DNA of 64,000 nt from Clostridia bacterium. Its GTDB lineage: Bacteria > Bacillota > Clostridia > Oscillospirales > CAG-272. Positions 18,191 to 26,546 of this stretch are shown piece by piece; the stretch's first letter is position 1, and every line of letters begins with the position of its first letter. Both the position numbers and the translations under genes were made by a program. The stretch spans positions 1-64,000 of the forward strand of contig JAFTCN010000046.1 in the NCBI GenBank assembly GCA_017454675.1. The letters are read 5' to 3'. The notes under the pieces were generated by a model. It saw only the letters and a program-made list of their open reading frames with translations. It was not told the DNA's origin and ran no database searches.

Positions 18191-18523
18191 TCATTCTTCG
18201 ATATGCTCCTTGCCCATCGCGATGATGGTCTTGACGTGATCGTCGGCAAGGAAGTATATGATCTGCTTTCCCGCACGCCGCGAGCCTATCAGCTTCGACG
18301 ACTTCAGCAGCTTCAGCTGGTGGGAAACAGCCGACTGGTTCATCTCGAGATCAGCGCAGATCTCGGTGACGTTCTTCTCGCCGTTTATCAGATCGTACAG
18401 GATTTTTATGCGGGTGGAATCCCCGAACACCTTGAAGAGTTCGGCAAGGTCGCAGAGTTCGTCCTCCGCCACGTTGGATATCAGGTGGCTGATCGCCTTT
18501 CCGTCGTAGATTTTCTGACTCAT
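18191..18523 (-). CDS. ArsR/SmtB-family zinc-responsive repressor
   Basis: A 110-residue winged-helix repressor. The recognition region NVTEICADLEMNQSAVSHQLKLLKSS is standard. The last helix carries DDHVKTIIAMGKEHIEE, which spells Asp-x-His-x10-His-x2-Glu, the alpha-5 metal site of SmtB (Asp104, His106, His117, Glu120). The alpha-3 thiolate pair of ArsR/CadC is incomplete (ICADL). I therefore infer Zn(II)-induced release from DNA. I used the ATG at 18523; an upstream ATG at 18559 would coincide with the predicted transcription start. Confidence 0.9.
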   Translation of the reverse strand: MSQKIYDGKAISHLISNVAEDELCDLAELFKVFGDSTRIKILYDLINGEKNVTEICADLEMNQSAVSHQLKLLKSSKLIGSRRAGKQIIYFLADDHVKTIIAMGKEHIEE

Positions 18524-18555
18524 TTTTTCTACCGTCCGATGCTTGATTTCTGAAC

Positions 18556-18592
18556 ACATGAATATTTTATCATATGTTCATCAGTTTGTCAA
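18556..18592 (-). promoter_or_regulatory. Promoter and SmtB-type operator of zinc efflux operon
   Basis: Minus strand: TTGACA at 18587-18592, 17 bp, TAAAAT at 18564-18569. An imperfect palindrome, ATGAACATAT with ATATTCAT, spans the spacer and -10, matching the AT-rich operators bound by SmtB/CzrA-type repressors. Repression by blocking RNA polymerase is inferred. Confidence 0.75.
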
Positions 18593-18603
18593 TACCTTTT
18601 CCG

Positions 18604-18652
18604 AAAAAAAGATCTGCCGCGGTATACCGTAAAACGGTGTAACGCGGCAGAC
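18604..18652 (-). terminator. Intrinsic terminator of small membrane protein gene
   Basis: Minus strand: long hairpin with outer arms TCTGCCGCG and CGCGGCAGA and inner complementarity ACCGT/ACGGT, then TTTTTTT. Confidence 0.8.
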
Positions 18653-18713
18653 GCGGGGATGCCGGGCACTCAGGCGCGTGCGCGCCTCGGGCGCCGGATC
18701 TTCATCGGCCTGA

Positions 18714-18956
18714 TTATTTGACCACTCCGAAGAATTTGAGGAAGCAGAGCACGATGCCGACGGTGGAATAGATCCCCATGAGAGAACCTATGACACTGAA
18801 GATGGGCCCCACGATCTTGATCCCGCTGAGCAGTGACATCAGCCATCCGACCACAGCGCAGATGACTACGAATATCACGAGCTGGATGATGAAGGAGCCG
18901 ATCTTTCCCTTTTCGATCTTGAAGGGAGTCGGCCAGACTGATCTGAGGAAATTCAT
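18714..18956 (-). CDS. Small membrane protein
   Basis: An 80-residue protein with a short amphipathic N-terminus (FLRSVWPTPFKIEKGKIG) and two hydrophobic helices with little between them (residues about 22-42 and 48-78). Similar small proteins are common in Clostridia, but I know no assigned function. It has its own terminator and a GGAGCAAT ribosome binding site, so it is a real single gene. Confidence 0.75.
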   Translation of the reverse strand: MNFLRSVWPTPFKIEKGKIGSFIIQLVIFVVICAVVGWLMSLLSGIKIVGPIFSVIGSLMGIYSTVGIVLCFLKFFGVVK

Positions 18957-19021
18957 TGTATTGCTCCTTTCGGTATTTTTTTATTTCGGCAGACTTGCTG
19001 CAAAAATCAGATTAATGCCGG

Positions 19022-19849
19022 TCATTCGCACCCGATCCCCGTGCCGAGAAATCTCATCGCGTTGCCGAAGGCTACCGCCTTCCGCTCTCCGTCGGTAAGA
19101 TCGAGGGCTTCGAAGAGTATCTTTTCGGTGTCGGCGTTCTTCACCGGGTAGTCGGTCCCGAACATGCAGCGCCAGGGACCCAGCATGTGTATCAGCTCTG
19201 ACGCGTATCCGCTGCTTATCGCCCACAGGCTGCTCGAAGTGTCGAACCAGATGTCGGGAGCTTCGGTCAGCAGGTGGGCGTCCTCCCACGCGGAATACCC
19301 GCCGAGGTGCGCGGCACCGACGCGCAGGTCCGGGAACCTTTCTATCACGCGCAGCAGTTTCACCGCCTCGGAGAACCTGTACTGCGGCCGGTCGTCGCCC
19401 ATGTGGAAATATACGGGGAGCCGTGCCTTCTCGCAGAGGCGGTAGAGCGGGAGGAAGCGTTCGTCGTCGATGTCCGCCCCCTGGATGTCGGGATGGAGCT
19501 TGAAACCGCAAAGCCCCAGCGAGACCGCGTGCGCGACGACCTCCTCGGGGTCGGTGCAGTCCTGATGGTAGCCTGCGAAGGCATATGACAGCAGTCCCCT
19601 GCCGCGCATATACGCGACCGACGCCGCGGCGCCCTCATTGACCTTTGCCACCTGATGAGCGTTCGTCGCGACCGAGAGGAAAAGCGCACCGCTCACTCCG
19701 TTTTCGATGCATACGCGGGATAGGTCGTCGACGGTCCCCTTTCCCGGCACCGGGAAATCGTAGAATCTGCCGAGGCTCTCGCAGGCGGCGGACGCTATCT
19801 TTTCGGGATAGACGTGCGTGTGCACGTCGAAGAATTTAAGCGCTGACAT
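19022..19849 (-). CDS. Amidohydrolase family protein (TIM-barrel metal-dependent hydrolase)
   Basis: A 275-residue protein of the amidohydrolase-2 group. The sequence shows FFDVHTHVYP (HxH metal ligands near residue 10), GFKLHPDIQG, HMGDDRP (third His), GAAHLGGYS (fourth His) and FGTDYPV (catalytic Asp). This fits decarboxylase/hydrolase relatives of the ACMSD type; the substrate is unknown. It is divergent from the HIT gene and appears monocistronic. Confidence 0.87.
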   Translation of the reverse strand: MSALKFFDVHTHVYPEKIASAACESLGRFYDFPVPGKGTVDDLSRVCIENGVSGALFLSVATNAHQVAKVNEGAAASVAYMRGRGLLSYAFAGYHQDCTDPEEVVAHAVSLGLCGFKLHPDIQGADIDDERFLPLYRLCEKARLPVYFHMGDDRPQYRFSEAVKLLRVIERFPDLRVGAAHLGGYSAWEDAHLLTEAPDIWFDTSSSLWAISSGYASELIHMLGPWRCMFGTDYPVKNADTEKILFEALDLTDGERKAVAFGNAMRFLGTGIGCE

Positions 19850-19850
19850 A

Positions 19851-19878
19851 TTGATTTTACCGATCTGTGTGTGATATA
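19851..19878 (+). promoter_or_regulatory. Promoter of HIT gene
   Basis: TTGATT, 16 bp, TATAAT with extended TGA, 32 bp before the start codon. Confidence 0.7.
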
Positions 19879-19910
19879 ATATATTCTACTATCATTTGGA
19901 GGTGACAGAA

Positions 19911-20249
19911 ATGGACTGCCTGTTCTGCAAGATAATCGCCGGTGAGATCCCGTCGTCAAAAGTTTACGAAAACGACAGGGTGTTCGTCTTCAGGGACATT
20001 AATCCCCAGGCTCCGGTGCATATGCTGGCTGTGCCGAAGGAGCACATAGGATCCGCCGACGAGGTGACCGCCGAAAACAGCGCGGCCGTCGCGGCGATAT
20101 TCGAGGCGATCCCGAAGGTCGCGGCAGCCGAAGGTCTGACCGGAGGATACCGGATCGTCAGCAACTGCGGACCCGACGCCTGTCAGTCGGTGAAGCACCT
20201 GCATTTCCACATCCTCGGCGGCAAACAGCTCAGCGAGAAGATGGACTGA
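19911..20249 (+). CDS. HIT-family nucleotide hydrolase (HinT type)
   Basis: A 112-residue histidine-triad protein: DCLFCKIIAGEIPS with the zinc-binding Cys pair, DINPQAPVHMLAVPKEH, and the triad HLHFHILGG near the C-terminus. HinT-type enzymes hydrolyse nucleoside phosphoramidates such as adenylated amines. GGAGGTGA sits seven bases before the ATG at 19911, which I prefer to the in-frame ATG at 19896. The stop codon lies in a GACT tetranucleotide repeat. Confidence 0.95.
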   Translation: MDCLFCKIIAGEIPSSKVYENDRVFVFRDINPQAPVHMLAVPKEHIGSADEVTAENSAAVAAIFEAIPKVAAAEGLTGGYRIVSNCGPDACQSVKHLHFHILGGKQLSEKMD

Positions 20250-20263
20250 CTGACTGACTGACT
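20244..20263. repeat. Tetranucleotide repeat (GACT)5 at the HIT stop codon
   Basis: Five perfect GACT units. The repeat supplies TGA in all three forward frames, so slippage would not extend the HIT protein. Confidence 0.9.
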
Positions 20264-20295
20264 CCGGACGTTCTCCGGCGCTCATCCGCCGGAGA

Positions 20296-21633
20296 TCAGC
20301 CTTCCGGCAGGAATTCGTAATAGATCGCCTTTACCGCCTTCTCGAAATCGGCCTCTTCGACTCCCAGGATGATATTGAGCTCGTCGGAGCCCTGGTCTAT
20401 CATCTTGATGTTGACTCCGGCGTCGGAGACCGACCCGAAGACCCTGGCGGCGGTTCCCTTGGCCCTGACCATACCGCGTCCGACGACCGCGATAAGGGCG
20501 AGACCGTCCTCGACGGTCAGTGTGTCGGGGTGTATCATATGCCCGAGAGACGCGAGGACACGCTCGCGCTTCTTCTCGAACTCGGGAGTCGACAGCACGA
20601 CGCTCATCGTGTCGATGCCCGACGGCAGATGCTCGAATGACAGCCCGTACTCCTCGAACACCTCGAGGACCCTCCGGCCGAATCCTATCTCCGAGTTCAT
20701 CATGTCGTGACCGATCGTCACGACCGAGAAGCCCTTCTTGCCGGCGATGCCGGTGATCACGCGTCCGCTGTCGTAGTCGGGAGCGTCCGCGACGATCATC
20801 GTTCCCGGATCCTCCGGGCGCATGGTGTTCTTTATGTTGATGGGTATACCGGCGTTGCGCACCGGGAAGATCGAATCCTGATGCAGCACCGAAGCTCCCA
20901 TGTACGAGAGTTCGCGGAGCTCGCGGTAGGTGATCCGCCCGATCACGCGCGGATTGTCGACGATCCTGGGGTCGGCGACCATGAAGCCCGAAACGTCGGT
21001 CCAGTTCTCGTAGAGGGTCGAGCCGGAGGCCAGCGCGACGATCGATCCGGTGACGTCGGAGCCGCCGCGCGAGAAGGTCTTGACCGTCCCGTTCGGCATG
21101 ATCCCGTAAAAGCCCGGTATCACCACTCCTTTTTCCCCGTGTCTCTTCAGTTCGGCAGTGAGCTCCTGCACGGTGCGTTCGCTGTCGAGAGCGCCGTTCT
21201 CCCCGAAGAAGATCACATTCTCGGCATCGACGAAATCGAACCCCAGGAATTTCGCGAGTATGATCCCGCTGAGATACTCCCCTCGGCTGGCGGCGTAGTC
21301 GCGCCCGGCGCGGTGCAGTATCGCGTGCTTTATGTATTCGAGCTCGCCGGAGATGTCGTAGGCGAGTCCGAGACCTTCGATGATCTGACGGTAGCGGCCG
21401 CAGATCACCTCATATACGCTGTCGAATGCCTCGTCGGGCGCGTGTTCGCGCGAGAGCCTGTAGCATTCGTACAGCATGTCGGTGATCTTTACGTCGTCGC
21501 GGCTGCGCTTTCCCGGCGCCGACGGAACGACGAAAAGCCTCGAAGGATCCGACTTTATGATATCGCCTACCATCCTGAAGTGTGCGGCGTCGCAGAGCGA
21601 CGACCCGCCGAATTTTACGGTTTTGATTTCCAT
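20296..21633 (-). CDS. lysC: Aspartate kinase
   Basis: A 445-residue monofunctional aspartokinase: KTVKFGGSSL at the N-terminus, FSRGGSDVTGSIVA (substrate-binding block) and two C-terminal ACT domains (about 310-445). The enzyme makes aspartyl phosphate, the entry to lysine, threonine, methionine and diaminopimelate synthesis, and the ACT domains normally sense lysine and/or threonine. I chose the ATG at 21633 (MEIKTVKFGG); the longer frame from 21678 adds unrelated residues. I found no lysine riboswitch in the 66-bp divergent gap to the next gene. Confidence 0.95.
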   Translation of the reverse strand: MEIKTVKFGGSSLCDAAHFRMVGDIIKSDPSRLFVVPSAPGKRSRDDVKITDMLYECYRLSREHAPDEAFDSVYEVICGRYRQIIEGLGLAYDISGELEYIKHAILHRAGRDYAASRGEYLSGIILAKFLGFDFVDAENVIFFGENGALDSERTVQELTAELKRHGEKGVVIPGFYGIMPNGTVKTFSRGGSDVTGSIVALASGSTLYENWTDVSGFMVADPRIVDNPRVIGRITYRELRELSYMGASVLHQDSIFPVRNAGIPINIKNTMRPEDPGTMIVADAPDYDSGRVITGIAGKKGFSVVTIGHDMMNSEIGFGRRVLEVFEEYGLSFEHLPSGIDTMSVVLSTPEFEKKRERVLASLGHMIHPDTLTVEDGLALIAVVGRGMVRAKGTAARVFGSVSDAGVNIKMIDQGSDELNIILGVEEADFEKAVKAIYYEFLPEG

Positions 21634-21698
21634 GATCCGCTTATTCAGCCTTTCTGTACCGGTACAAAAATAAAACAACGAATTTATAAGGACCGAAA

Positions 21699-22628
21699 AT
21701 GAGTCACAAAAAGCTACTGGGAGTAAGACTGCCGCCGGCAGTCGCGCTCATACTGTTATTTACTGCCGTCCTGACGCTCTGCCTCCCGTCGTGCGGGGAG
21801 GACGGAGAGCCGGCCCGGGGCAGCGCCGGAGCGACCGAAGACATAACGTCATCCGAACCTGACGGGACGGATCCTGCCGATACCGCTGCCGCGCAGACGA
21901 CTGCTTTGCCCCCGGAGACCGGAACGTCTCCCGAAACCCAGGAAGAAAAGAAGGTATCATTCAAAATGAAGATCGCGTCTTACAACATCCAGCACGCGGC
22001 GAAGGGCATCGACGCCGTGGCAAAGATACTAAAGCAGGTCGACGCAGACATCGTCGGAATACAGGAAGTCGACTATCTCAACACCAGATCGGGAGGAGCC
22101 GATCAGCCGAAGCTCATCGCCGAAGCCGCCGGATATCCGGATTACCGCTTCACGCGGGCGATAGACTACCGCGGAGGCCAGTACGGAACGATGATACTGT
22201 CGAAATATCCGATCGTCAGCTTCACGGTGAAGGGACTCGCCTCCGGCACCGAGGAGAGCAGGTCGATAGGCCACGCCGTGCTCGACGTCGACGGTACCGA
22301 GGTGCATTTCTTCAACACCCATCTGTCCTACGAGTCGCTGAGCCTCCGCACGGGGCAGTTCGAGGCGATCTCGAGGATGCTGAGCGACTGCCGCCACTAT
22401 GTTCTGACGGCGGATTTCAACACGCAGGACTTCTCCGAATTCGGAGTCCTCTCCGCTCCGCTCATGATTAACCGTAATAACAGCCGGCACGTGACTTTCC
22501 CCGGCGGCTCATCGGCGATCGACAATATCATCCTGTCAGACTGCTTCACCGAGGTCTCGGCCGGAACGATCGTGAGCGACGCGTCCGATCACTATATCCT
22601 CTTTGCCGAGACCGCGTTCGAAAACTGA
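21699..22628 (+). CDS. Exported endonuclease/exonuclease/phosphatase-fold lipoprotein
   Basis: A 309-residue protein. The signal peptide ends in CLPSC (lipidated Cys32), followed by an acidic, Thr/Pro-rich linker to about residue 85. The EEP domain shows KIASYNIQHA, GIQEVDY (catalytic Glu), YGTMILSKYPI, FFNTHLSYES (His), LTADFNT (Asp/Asn) and ASDHYILFAE (the terminal Asp-His pair), so all usual catalytic positions are filled. Substrates in this superfamily range from DNA to phospholipids and inositol phosphates; surface location favours a phosphodiester scavenging role. Confidence 0.88.
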   Translation: MSHKKLLGVRLPPAVALILLFTAVLTLCLPSCGEDGEPARGSAGATEDITSSEPDGTDPADTAAAQTTALPPETGTSPETQEEKKVSFKMKIASYNIQHAAKGIDAVAKILKQVDADIVGIQEVDYLNTRSGGADQPKLIAEAAGYPDYRFTRAIDYRGGQYGTMILSKYPIVSFTVKGLASGTEESRSIGHAVLDVDGTEVHFFNTHLSYESLSLRTGQFEAISRMLSDCRHYVLTADFNTQDFSEFGVLSAPLMINRNNSRHVTFPGGSSAIDNIILSDCFTEVSAGTIVSDASDHYILFAETAFEN

Positions 22629-22642
22629 CGGCAGGGGGAGGG

Positions 22643-23251
22643 TCAGAACTCGCGCCTGCCCTCGAACGCGCGCTGGAGCGTGTATTCGTCGGCAAATTCG
22701 AGCTCTCCTCCGACGGGGATCCCGTTTGCTATCCTCGTGACCTTCACTCCGAGGGGACGGAGCAGCCTCGCGATGTACATCGCGGTGGCTTCGCCCTCGG
22801 CCGTGGGGTTCGTCGCGATGATTATCTCCTTCACTTCACCGTCGGTCCCGACCCGCTCGACGAGCTCGCGAAGCCGTATGCCGTCGGGAGTGATCCCCTG
22901 CATCGGAGATATGAGGCCGTGAAGCACATGATAAAGTCCGTGATATTCGCGGACTTTTTCTATTGCCAGAAGCGACTTCGTGTCCTGCACCACGCAGATC
23001 ACGCTGCGGTCGCGCGTCGTATCTGAACACACGGGGCAGATCTCCTCGTCGGTCAGGTTCTGACAGACGGGGCAGCGGTGTATGTTGCGCTTGGCGTCGA
23101 GTATCGCCGAAGCGAAGCGCGAGGCCTCCTCGTCGCTCAGGTCGAGCACGGCGAAAGCCAGTCTCTGAGCCGTTCTGCGGCCCACTCCTCCGAGTTTGCC
23201 GAACTCGTCGGCAAGTACGTCGAGCGACCTGATCCCGTCCGCGGAGGGCAT
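22643..23251 (-). CDS. recR: Recombination protein RecR
   Basis: A 202-residue protein of the usual length. It has the N-terminal helix-hairpin-helix (LGGVGRRTAQRLAF), a four-Cys zinc finger (CPVCQNLTDEEICPVC) and a Toprim domain (VVQDTKSLLAIE, IIATNPTAEGEATAMYI). RecR works with RecO/RecF to load RecA at gaps. Its ATG overlaps the last base of the ybaB stop (TGATG), in the conserved order dnaX-ybaB-recR. Confidence 0.97.
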   Translation of the reverse strand: MPSADGIRSLDVLADEFGKLGGVGRRTAQRLAFAVLDLSDEEASRFASAILDAKRNIHRCPVCQNLTDEEICPVCSDTTRDRSVICVVQDTKSLLAIEKVREYHGLYHVLHGLISPMQGITPDGIRLRELVERVGTDGEVKEIIIATNPTAEGEATAMYIARLLRPLGVKVTRIANGIPVGGELEFADEYTLQRAFEGRREF

Positions 23252-23601
23252 CAGAGCGCCCCCTCGGGTATGCCGAACTTCTGTGCGAGCGCGGACATCT
23301 CGGCCGCGGCGTCGGCCTCTGCCCTCGAGATCCCCTCGTTGACGGCCGCTGCTATGATGTCGGCCAGTGTCTCGGGGTCGTCGGGATCGATGACATCGGG
23401 AGAAATGACTATCTCCTCCACCCTGCGGCTCCCCTTCATCTTCAGTTTGACGGCTCCGCCGCCCGCGGATACTTCGTATTCTCTCTCTTCGAGTTCGGCG
23501 GCGAGCGCCTCCCTCTCCTCCTGGAACTGCTGGACCTGACGCATCATCGCGTTCATGTTCTGAGGGCCGCCGCCCATGCCTTTCGGAAGTCTGGCTTTCA
23601 T
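23251..23601 (-). CDS. ybaB: YbaB/EbfC nucleoid-associated protein
   Basis: A 116-residue protein beginning MKARLPKGMGGGPQNMNAMM, the familiar family start, followed by a helical and beta core (VSAGGGAVKLKMKGSRRVEEIVISPDVI). It binds DNA as a tweezer-like dimer, and its gene sits between dnaX and recR in most bacteria. An in-frame ATG at 23652 would add 17 lysine-rich residues; the family alignment favours 23601. Confidence 0.93.
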   Translation of the reverse strand: MKARLPKGMGGGPQNMNAMMRQVQQFQEEREALAAELEEREYEVSAGGGAVKLKMKGSRRVEEIVISPDVIDPDDPETLADIIAAAVNEGISRAEADAAAEMSALAQKFGIPEGAL

Positions 23602-23769
23602 ATCTTCTGATGTATCCTTTCGGTTTTTTTTCTTTCCATTTGTCTGTTTCATCCCCGTACTCTGTCCGGCCTGTCGGTCCGGCTGCCTGCGGGCGGGACC
23701 GGCATCACCGCCGCCGGGAATCCGCGGCGTGTTCGGAATTATGACGGGGACAGGTACGTGGACGCGGGG

Positions 23770-25452
23770 TCAGTTCTTCGACAGCATGTCGAGTTCGGGT
23801 ATGCCGCCTCCGGAGGCGGGCATCTGCTGCGCCTGTTTTTCGAAGACTACGCTGCCGGGAGCCAGTCTCTGCCCCGACACCGACGACAGCGCCGCAAGCA
23901 GGTTGCCGGCCGTCTCGGGGGCCTCGGCGAGCTTGCGCGTGACGTCGCTCCTGTATTTTATGACCACTTTCCGCTCGCTTCCGCTTCCCGACCAGAATGC
24001 CGACGCGGTGCGGAGCAGCGACGCGACACCGGGATTCGTGTTTCCCAGCGTCTCGAGGACCTCCTGCCAGCCCGAGAAGGGCTCGACTGTCCTTGCGGGA
24101 GCCTGTGCGGGCTCCGGTCCGGTCACGGAGGCTGCTTCCGGCGACGCCGCGGCGCGGTCTCCTTTTTCATCACTTACGGACGCCGCGACGGCCCCGCCGG
24201 CGGGACGTCCGGAAACAGCGGCGGATACGGCTGCCACGGGTCCGTTCCTCCCCGCAGCGGGAACGCCGTCGCCCGCAGCAGTCATGTCCGCGGCGAACTG
24301 CCCCGACGCGAGTTTCGATTCTATCGCCGCGATCCGGGACTGGAGCGCCGCGGGAGAGGCCGACAGACGTTCGTCGGACAGCCTCACGAGAGCCAGTTCG
24401 GCCACCGTGCGGGGGCTCGCTCCGGGGCGCTGCATCGAAGCGTAGGCGTCGTCGAGCACCGAGCAGTGGTATATCAGTTTTTCCCTTGTGAACATCGCGG
24501 CGTCGGCCGACAGGTCGGCGGTCTCGGCATCTGTCAGGTCGAGATAGGACGCGGCCCCGCCGGCTCCGACCGTCTTCAGTACCAGCATGTCCCTGTAATA
24601 TCCGGTGAGCTCCTGCCAGAAAACACCTATGTCCCCGGCGGACGAATAGATCCCTGAAACGATGTCGAACAGTTTCGCGCAGTCGGCCGCGGCGACCGCC
24701 CTGACACATTCTGAGAGCCTTTCCCTGCCGCCTATCCCGACGGCCTCGTATACACGCTCCGCGGTGACTCTTCCGCCCGCGGCGCAGAGCTCGAACAGGC
24801 TTATGGCGTCGCGCATGCCTCCCTGGGCGAATCGCGCGATGATCAGCGCGGCGTCGTCGTCGAGGCCTATGTTCTCCTCTTTCGCGATGAACTTGAGCCG
24901 CGACGTCAGGACCTGCGTGCCGATGCGCCGGAAATCGAAGCGCTGGCAGCGCGAAATGACGGTCGCGGGGAGCTTCTGCAGCTCGGTCGTAGCGAGTATG
25001 AATATGACGTGCGCCGGCGGCTCCTCGAGCGTCTTGAGCAGCGCGTTGAAGGCCGAGACCGACAGCATGTGTACTTCGTCGATTATATATACACGGTATT
25101 TGAGGATGCCGGGTGTATAGATGACCTCGTCGAGGATGGTGCGGATGTCGTCGACCCTGTTGTTCGACGCCGCGTCCATCTCAAGGACGTCGGATGCGCT
25201 CCCGTCGGCGATCGAACGGCAGGCCGCGCACTCGCAGCACGGGTTGCCGTTCTGCGGATTTTCGCAGTTCACTGCCTTCGCCAGGATCTTGGCGCAGGTC
25301 GTCTTCCCGGTACCGCGCGAGCCGCAGAAGAGATATGCGTGGCTGATGAGGCCGTTTGCAGTCTCGTAGCGCAGAATATCTGTCACATGCTCCTGCCCGC
25401 AAACCTCGTCGAATCTGCGCGGACGCCATTTTCTGTAAAGAGCCTGATGCAT
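23770..25452 (-). CDS. dnaX: DNA polymerase III subunit gamma/tau
   Basis: A 560-residue clamp-loader ATPase: Walker A GSRGTGKTTCAKILAKA near residue 45, a four-Cys zinc module (CENPQNGNPCCECAAC), Walker B IIDEVHML, the SRC motif (VISRCQRFDF), and domain III to about residue 360. A low-complexity Ala/Pro/Ser region (about 375-465) leads to a tau-like C-terminal domain. I saw no obvious A-run frameshift site. Upstream lies the SRP RNA gene, the same order as in Bacillus subtilis. Confidence 0.97.
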   Translation of the reverse strand: MHQALYRKWRPRRFDEVCGQEHVTDILRYETANGLISHAYLFCGSRGTGKTTCAKILAKAVNCENPQNGNPCCECAACRSIADGSASDVLEMDAASNNRVDDIRTILDEVIYTPGILKYRVYIIDEVHMLSVSAFNALLKTLEEPPAHVIFILATTELQKLPATVISRCQRFDFRRIGTQVLTSRLKFIAKEENIGLDDDAALIIARFAQGGMRDAISLFELCAAGGRVTAERVYEAVGIGGRERLSECVRAVAAADCAKLFDIVSGIYSSAGDIGVFWQELTGYYRDMLVLKTVGAGGAASYLDLTDAETADLSADAAMFTREKLIYHCSVLDDAYASMQRPGASPRTVAELALVRLSDERLSASPAALQSRIAAIESKLASGQFAADMTAAGDGVPAAGRNGPVAAVSAAVSGRPAGGAVAASVSDEKGDRAAASPEAASVTGPEPAQAPARTVEPFSGWQEVLETLGNTNPGVASLLRTASAFWSGSGSERKVVIKYRSDVTRKLAEAPETAGNLLAALSSVSGQRLAPGSVVFEKQAQQMPASGGGIPELDMLSKN

Positions 25453-25560
25453 GACATCCTCTCTGCGGAACGCCCGTCGCGGGCTCCGCAGCCCGTCCTT
25501 TCAAAAAAAATACAGCTGCAAAATAAGACCATACACCCCGAAGTCGAATATTACCGCCGC

Positions 25561-25796
25561 GCGCATATACTGTCGTCTGCTCCGGACAGGCAACCCCGCG
25601 GCACACCGGACTTACCGCTTAATGCTGCTTGGTTCCCCACCTGACATGATTCACAGCGTCCGATTGCGCGAGACCCGTCCTTCAACACAGACAGGCAGGC
25701 TGCAGACCGCGTCGACTCCACCCTCGTTCGGGGAATCCACCCCCGCTACAGCGGATCTCGGGTACAAGGCACCGCTAACTCCCCGGCTGGTATGGC
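25561..25796 (-). ncRNA. ffs: Signal recognition particle RNA, large bacterial type with Alu domain
   Basis: Minus strand, about 236 nt. The 5' Alu part reads GGGGAGTTAGCGGTGCC, then TGTACCC and ATCCGCTGTAGCGGGG, as in Firmicutes scRNA. The apical S domain has GTCAGGTGGGGAACCAAGCAGCATTAAG, a variant of the Ffh-binding loop. Long complementary arms (GGTCTGC with GCAGAC) close the stem. Its place upstream of dnaX matches scr in Bacillus subtilis. The 3' end is estimated from pairing. Confidence 0.92.
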
Positions 25797-25832
25797 CTTA
25801 TTTTACAGCTGTCTGTAAACTAAGTGTATTAT

Positions 25833-25861
25833 ATTATATCAAAAAAATGCTTTCTCTGCAA
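25833..25861 (-). promoter_or_regulatory. Promoter of SRP RNA gene
   Basis: Minus strand: TTGCAG, 17 bp, TATAAT with extended TGA, as in the pot promoter. It is about 35 bp upstream of the mature 5' end, implying a short processed leader. Confidence 0.8.
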
Positions 25862-25925
25862 CTGTTTTTTGCAAATCGGCCGGTTTTTTGATAAAAACCG
25901 CGCCCGGTACGGGGAAGTGAACAGA

Positions 25926-26118
25926 TCACTCGATGTATACTATCAATTGAACCTGAGGCTCGTCTATACCTTTATCAGGCACCTCCCTGCCTATGTCTAT
26001 CATGTTCTTTGCTGCTTCATCTTTCCAGGTCAGATCATACTCCAACTGCGGAGTCACAAATCGCCCAGCCAGTAACTTGCTTCGTCGCGATTGATCGTAT
26101 GACCGTTTTTCAGAACAG
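25926..26118 (-). pseudogene. Decayed gene remnant with a frameshift
   Basis: Minus strand: two coding-like pieces in different frames meet near GGCGATTTGTGAC. The upstream piece reads VLKNGHTINRDEASYWLGD; the downstream piece reads FVTPQLEYDLTWKDEAAKN and ends at a TGA at 25926-25928. Joined, they would make about 60 residues of natural-looking C-terminus. I recognise no family. GC content is lower than that of the neighbours, suggesting a foreign relic. Confidence 0.45.
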
Positions 26119-26120
26119 GG

Positions 26121-26372
26121 TCAAAGCGTGAGGCTGAGACCGTCGTACGCGACGTTTATCCCGTCTTTTTTGCAGATCTCAACGGTCTCCTCGTAGGGCT
26201 TGTGCAGTGACGGCGCAAGATGGGTTAACAGCTTCATGCGAACGACGGTAACATTCTCAAACTCGGGGAGAACGGCATCCTCACGCACCCAGAGTGTGAC
26301 GGGATGATCCTTCGCGATCGACTGCACCGTCGCTCCGCAGAATACCAATTCACTGTTTGCCAGGCTCTTCAC
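26121..26372 (-). pseudogene. Short gene or fragment resembling a metallo-beta-lactamase-fold tail
   Basis: An 83-codon frame with a GTG start at 26372 and TATAAT-like sequence just upstream. The C-terminal half (RMKLLTHLAPSLHKPYEE, then INVAYDGLSLTL) looks like the last strand-helix part of RNase Z-like metallo-beta-lactamase proteins. The N-terminal metal-binding motifs are absent, so it is either a truncated remnant or a small protein of other function. The decayed segment at 25926 follows in the same direction. Confidence 0.45.
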
Positions 26373-26467
26373 GCAATACTATAATACTATTATAACATTT
26401 TCCGTCTCGTATTTCAATAAATCCCGGGATAACAAATCAGATTATGCCCGACCGGAGGAATAACCGA

Positions 26468-26496
26468 TTTACAACACCGGCCTGTTGTGGTATAAT
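26468..26496 (+). promoter_or_regulatory. Promoter of Gfo/Idh gene
   Basis: TTTACA, 17 bp, TATAAT with extended TGG, about 50 bp before the start codon. Confidence 0.78.
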
Positions 26497-26546
26497 AATG
26501 GCTGTCCGCCGGTGGCGGAAAGATACTGAAAGGTCAGAATGAAGAA

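Noticed and set aside
21634-21698. Lysine riboswitch upstream of aspartate kinase
   Set aside because: The divergent gap is only 66 bp, far too short for the roughly 170-nt lysine riboswitch.
25824-26075. Plus-strand reading frame of 83 codons
   Set aside because: It overlaps the SRP RNA promoter and lies antisense to a better coding-like remnant; composition is not convincing.
26100-26125. In-frame TGA between two minus-strand pieces, considered as selenocysteine or readthrough
   Set aside because: The downstream piece reads better in a different frame, and no redox motif or SECIS-like hairpin follows the TGA. Two separate remnants are simpler.
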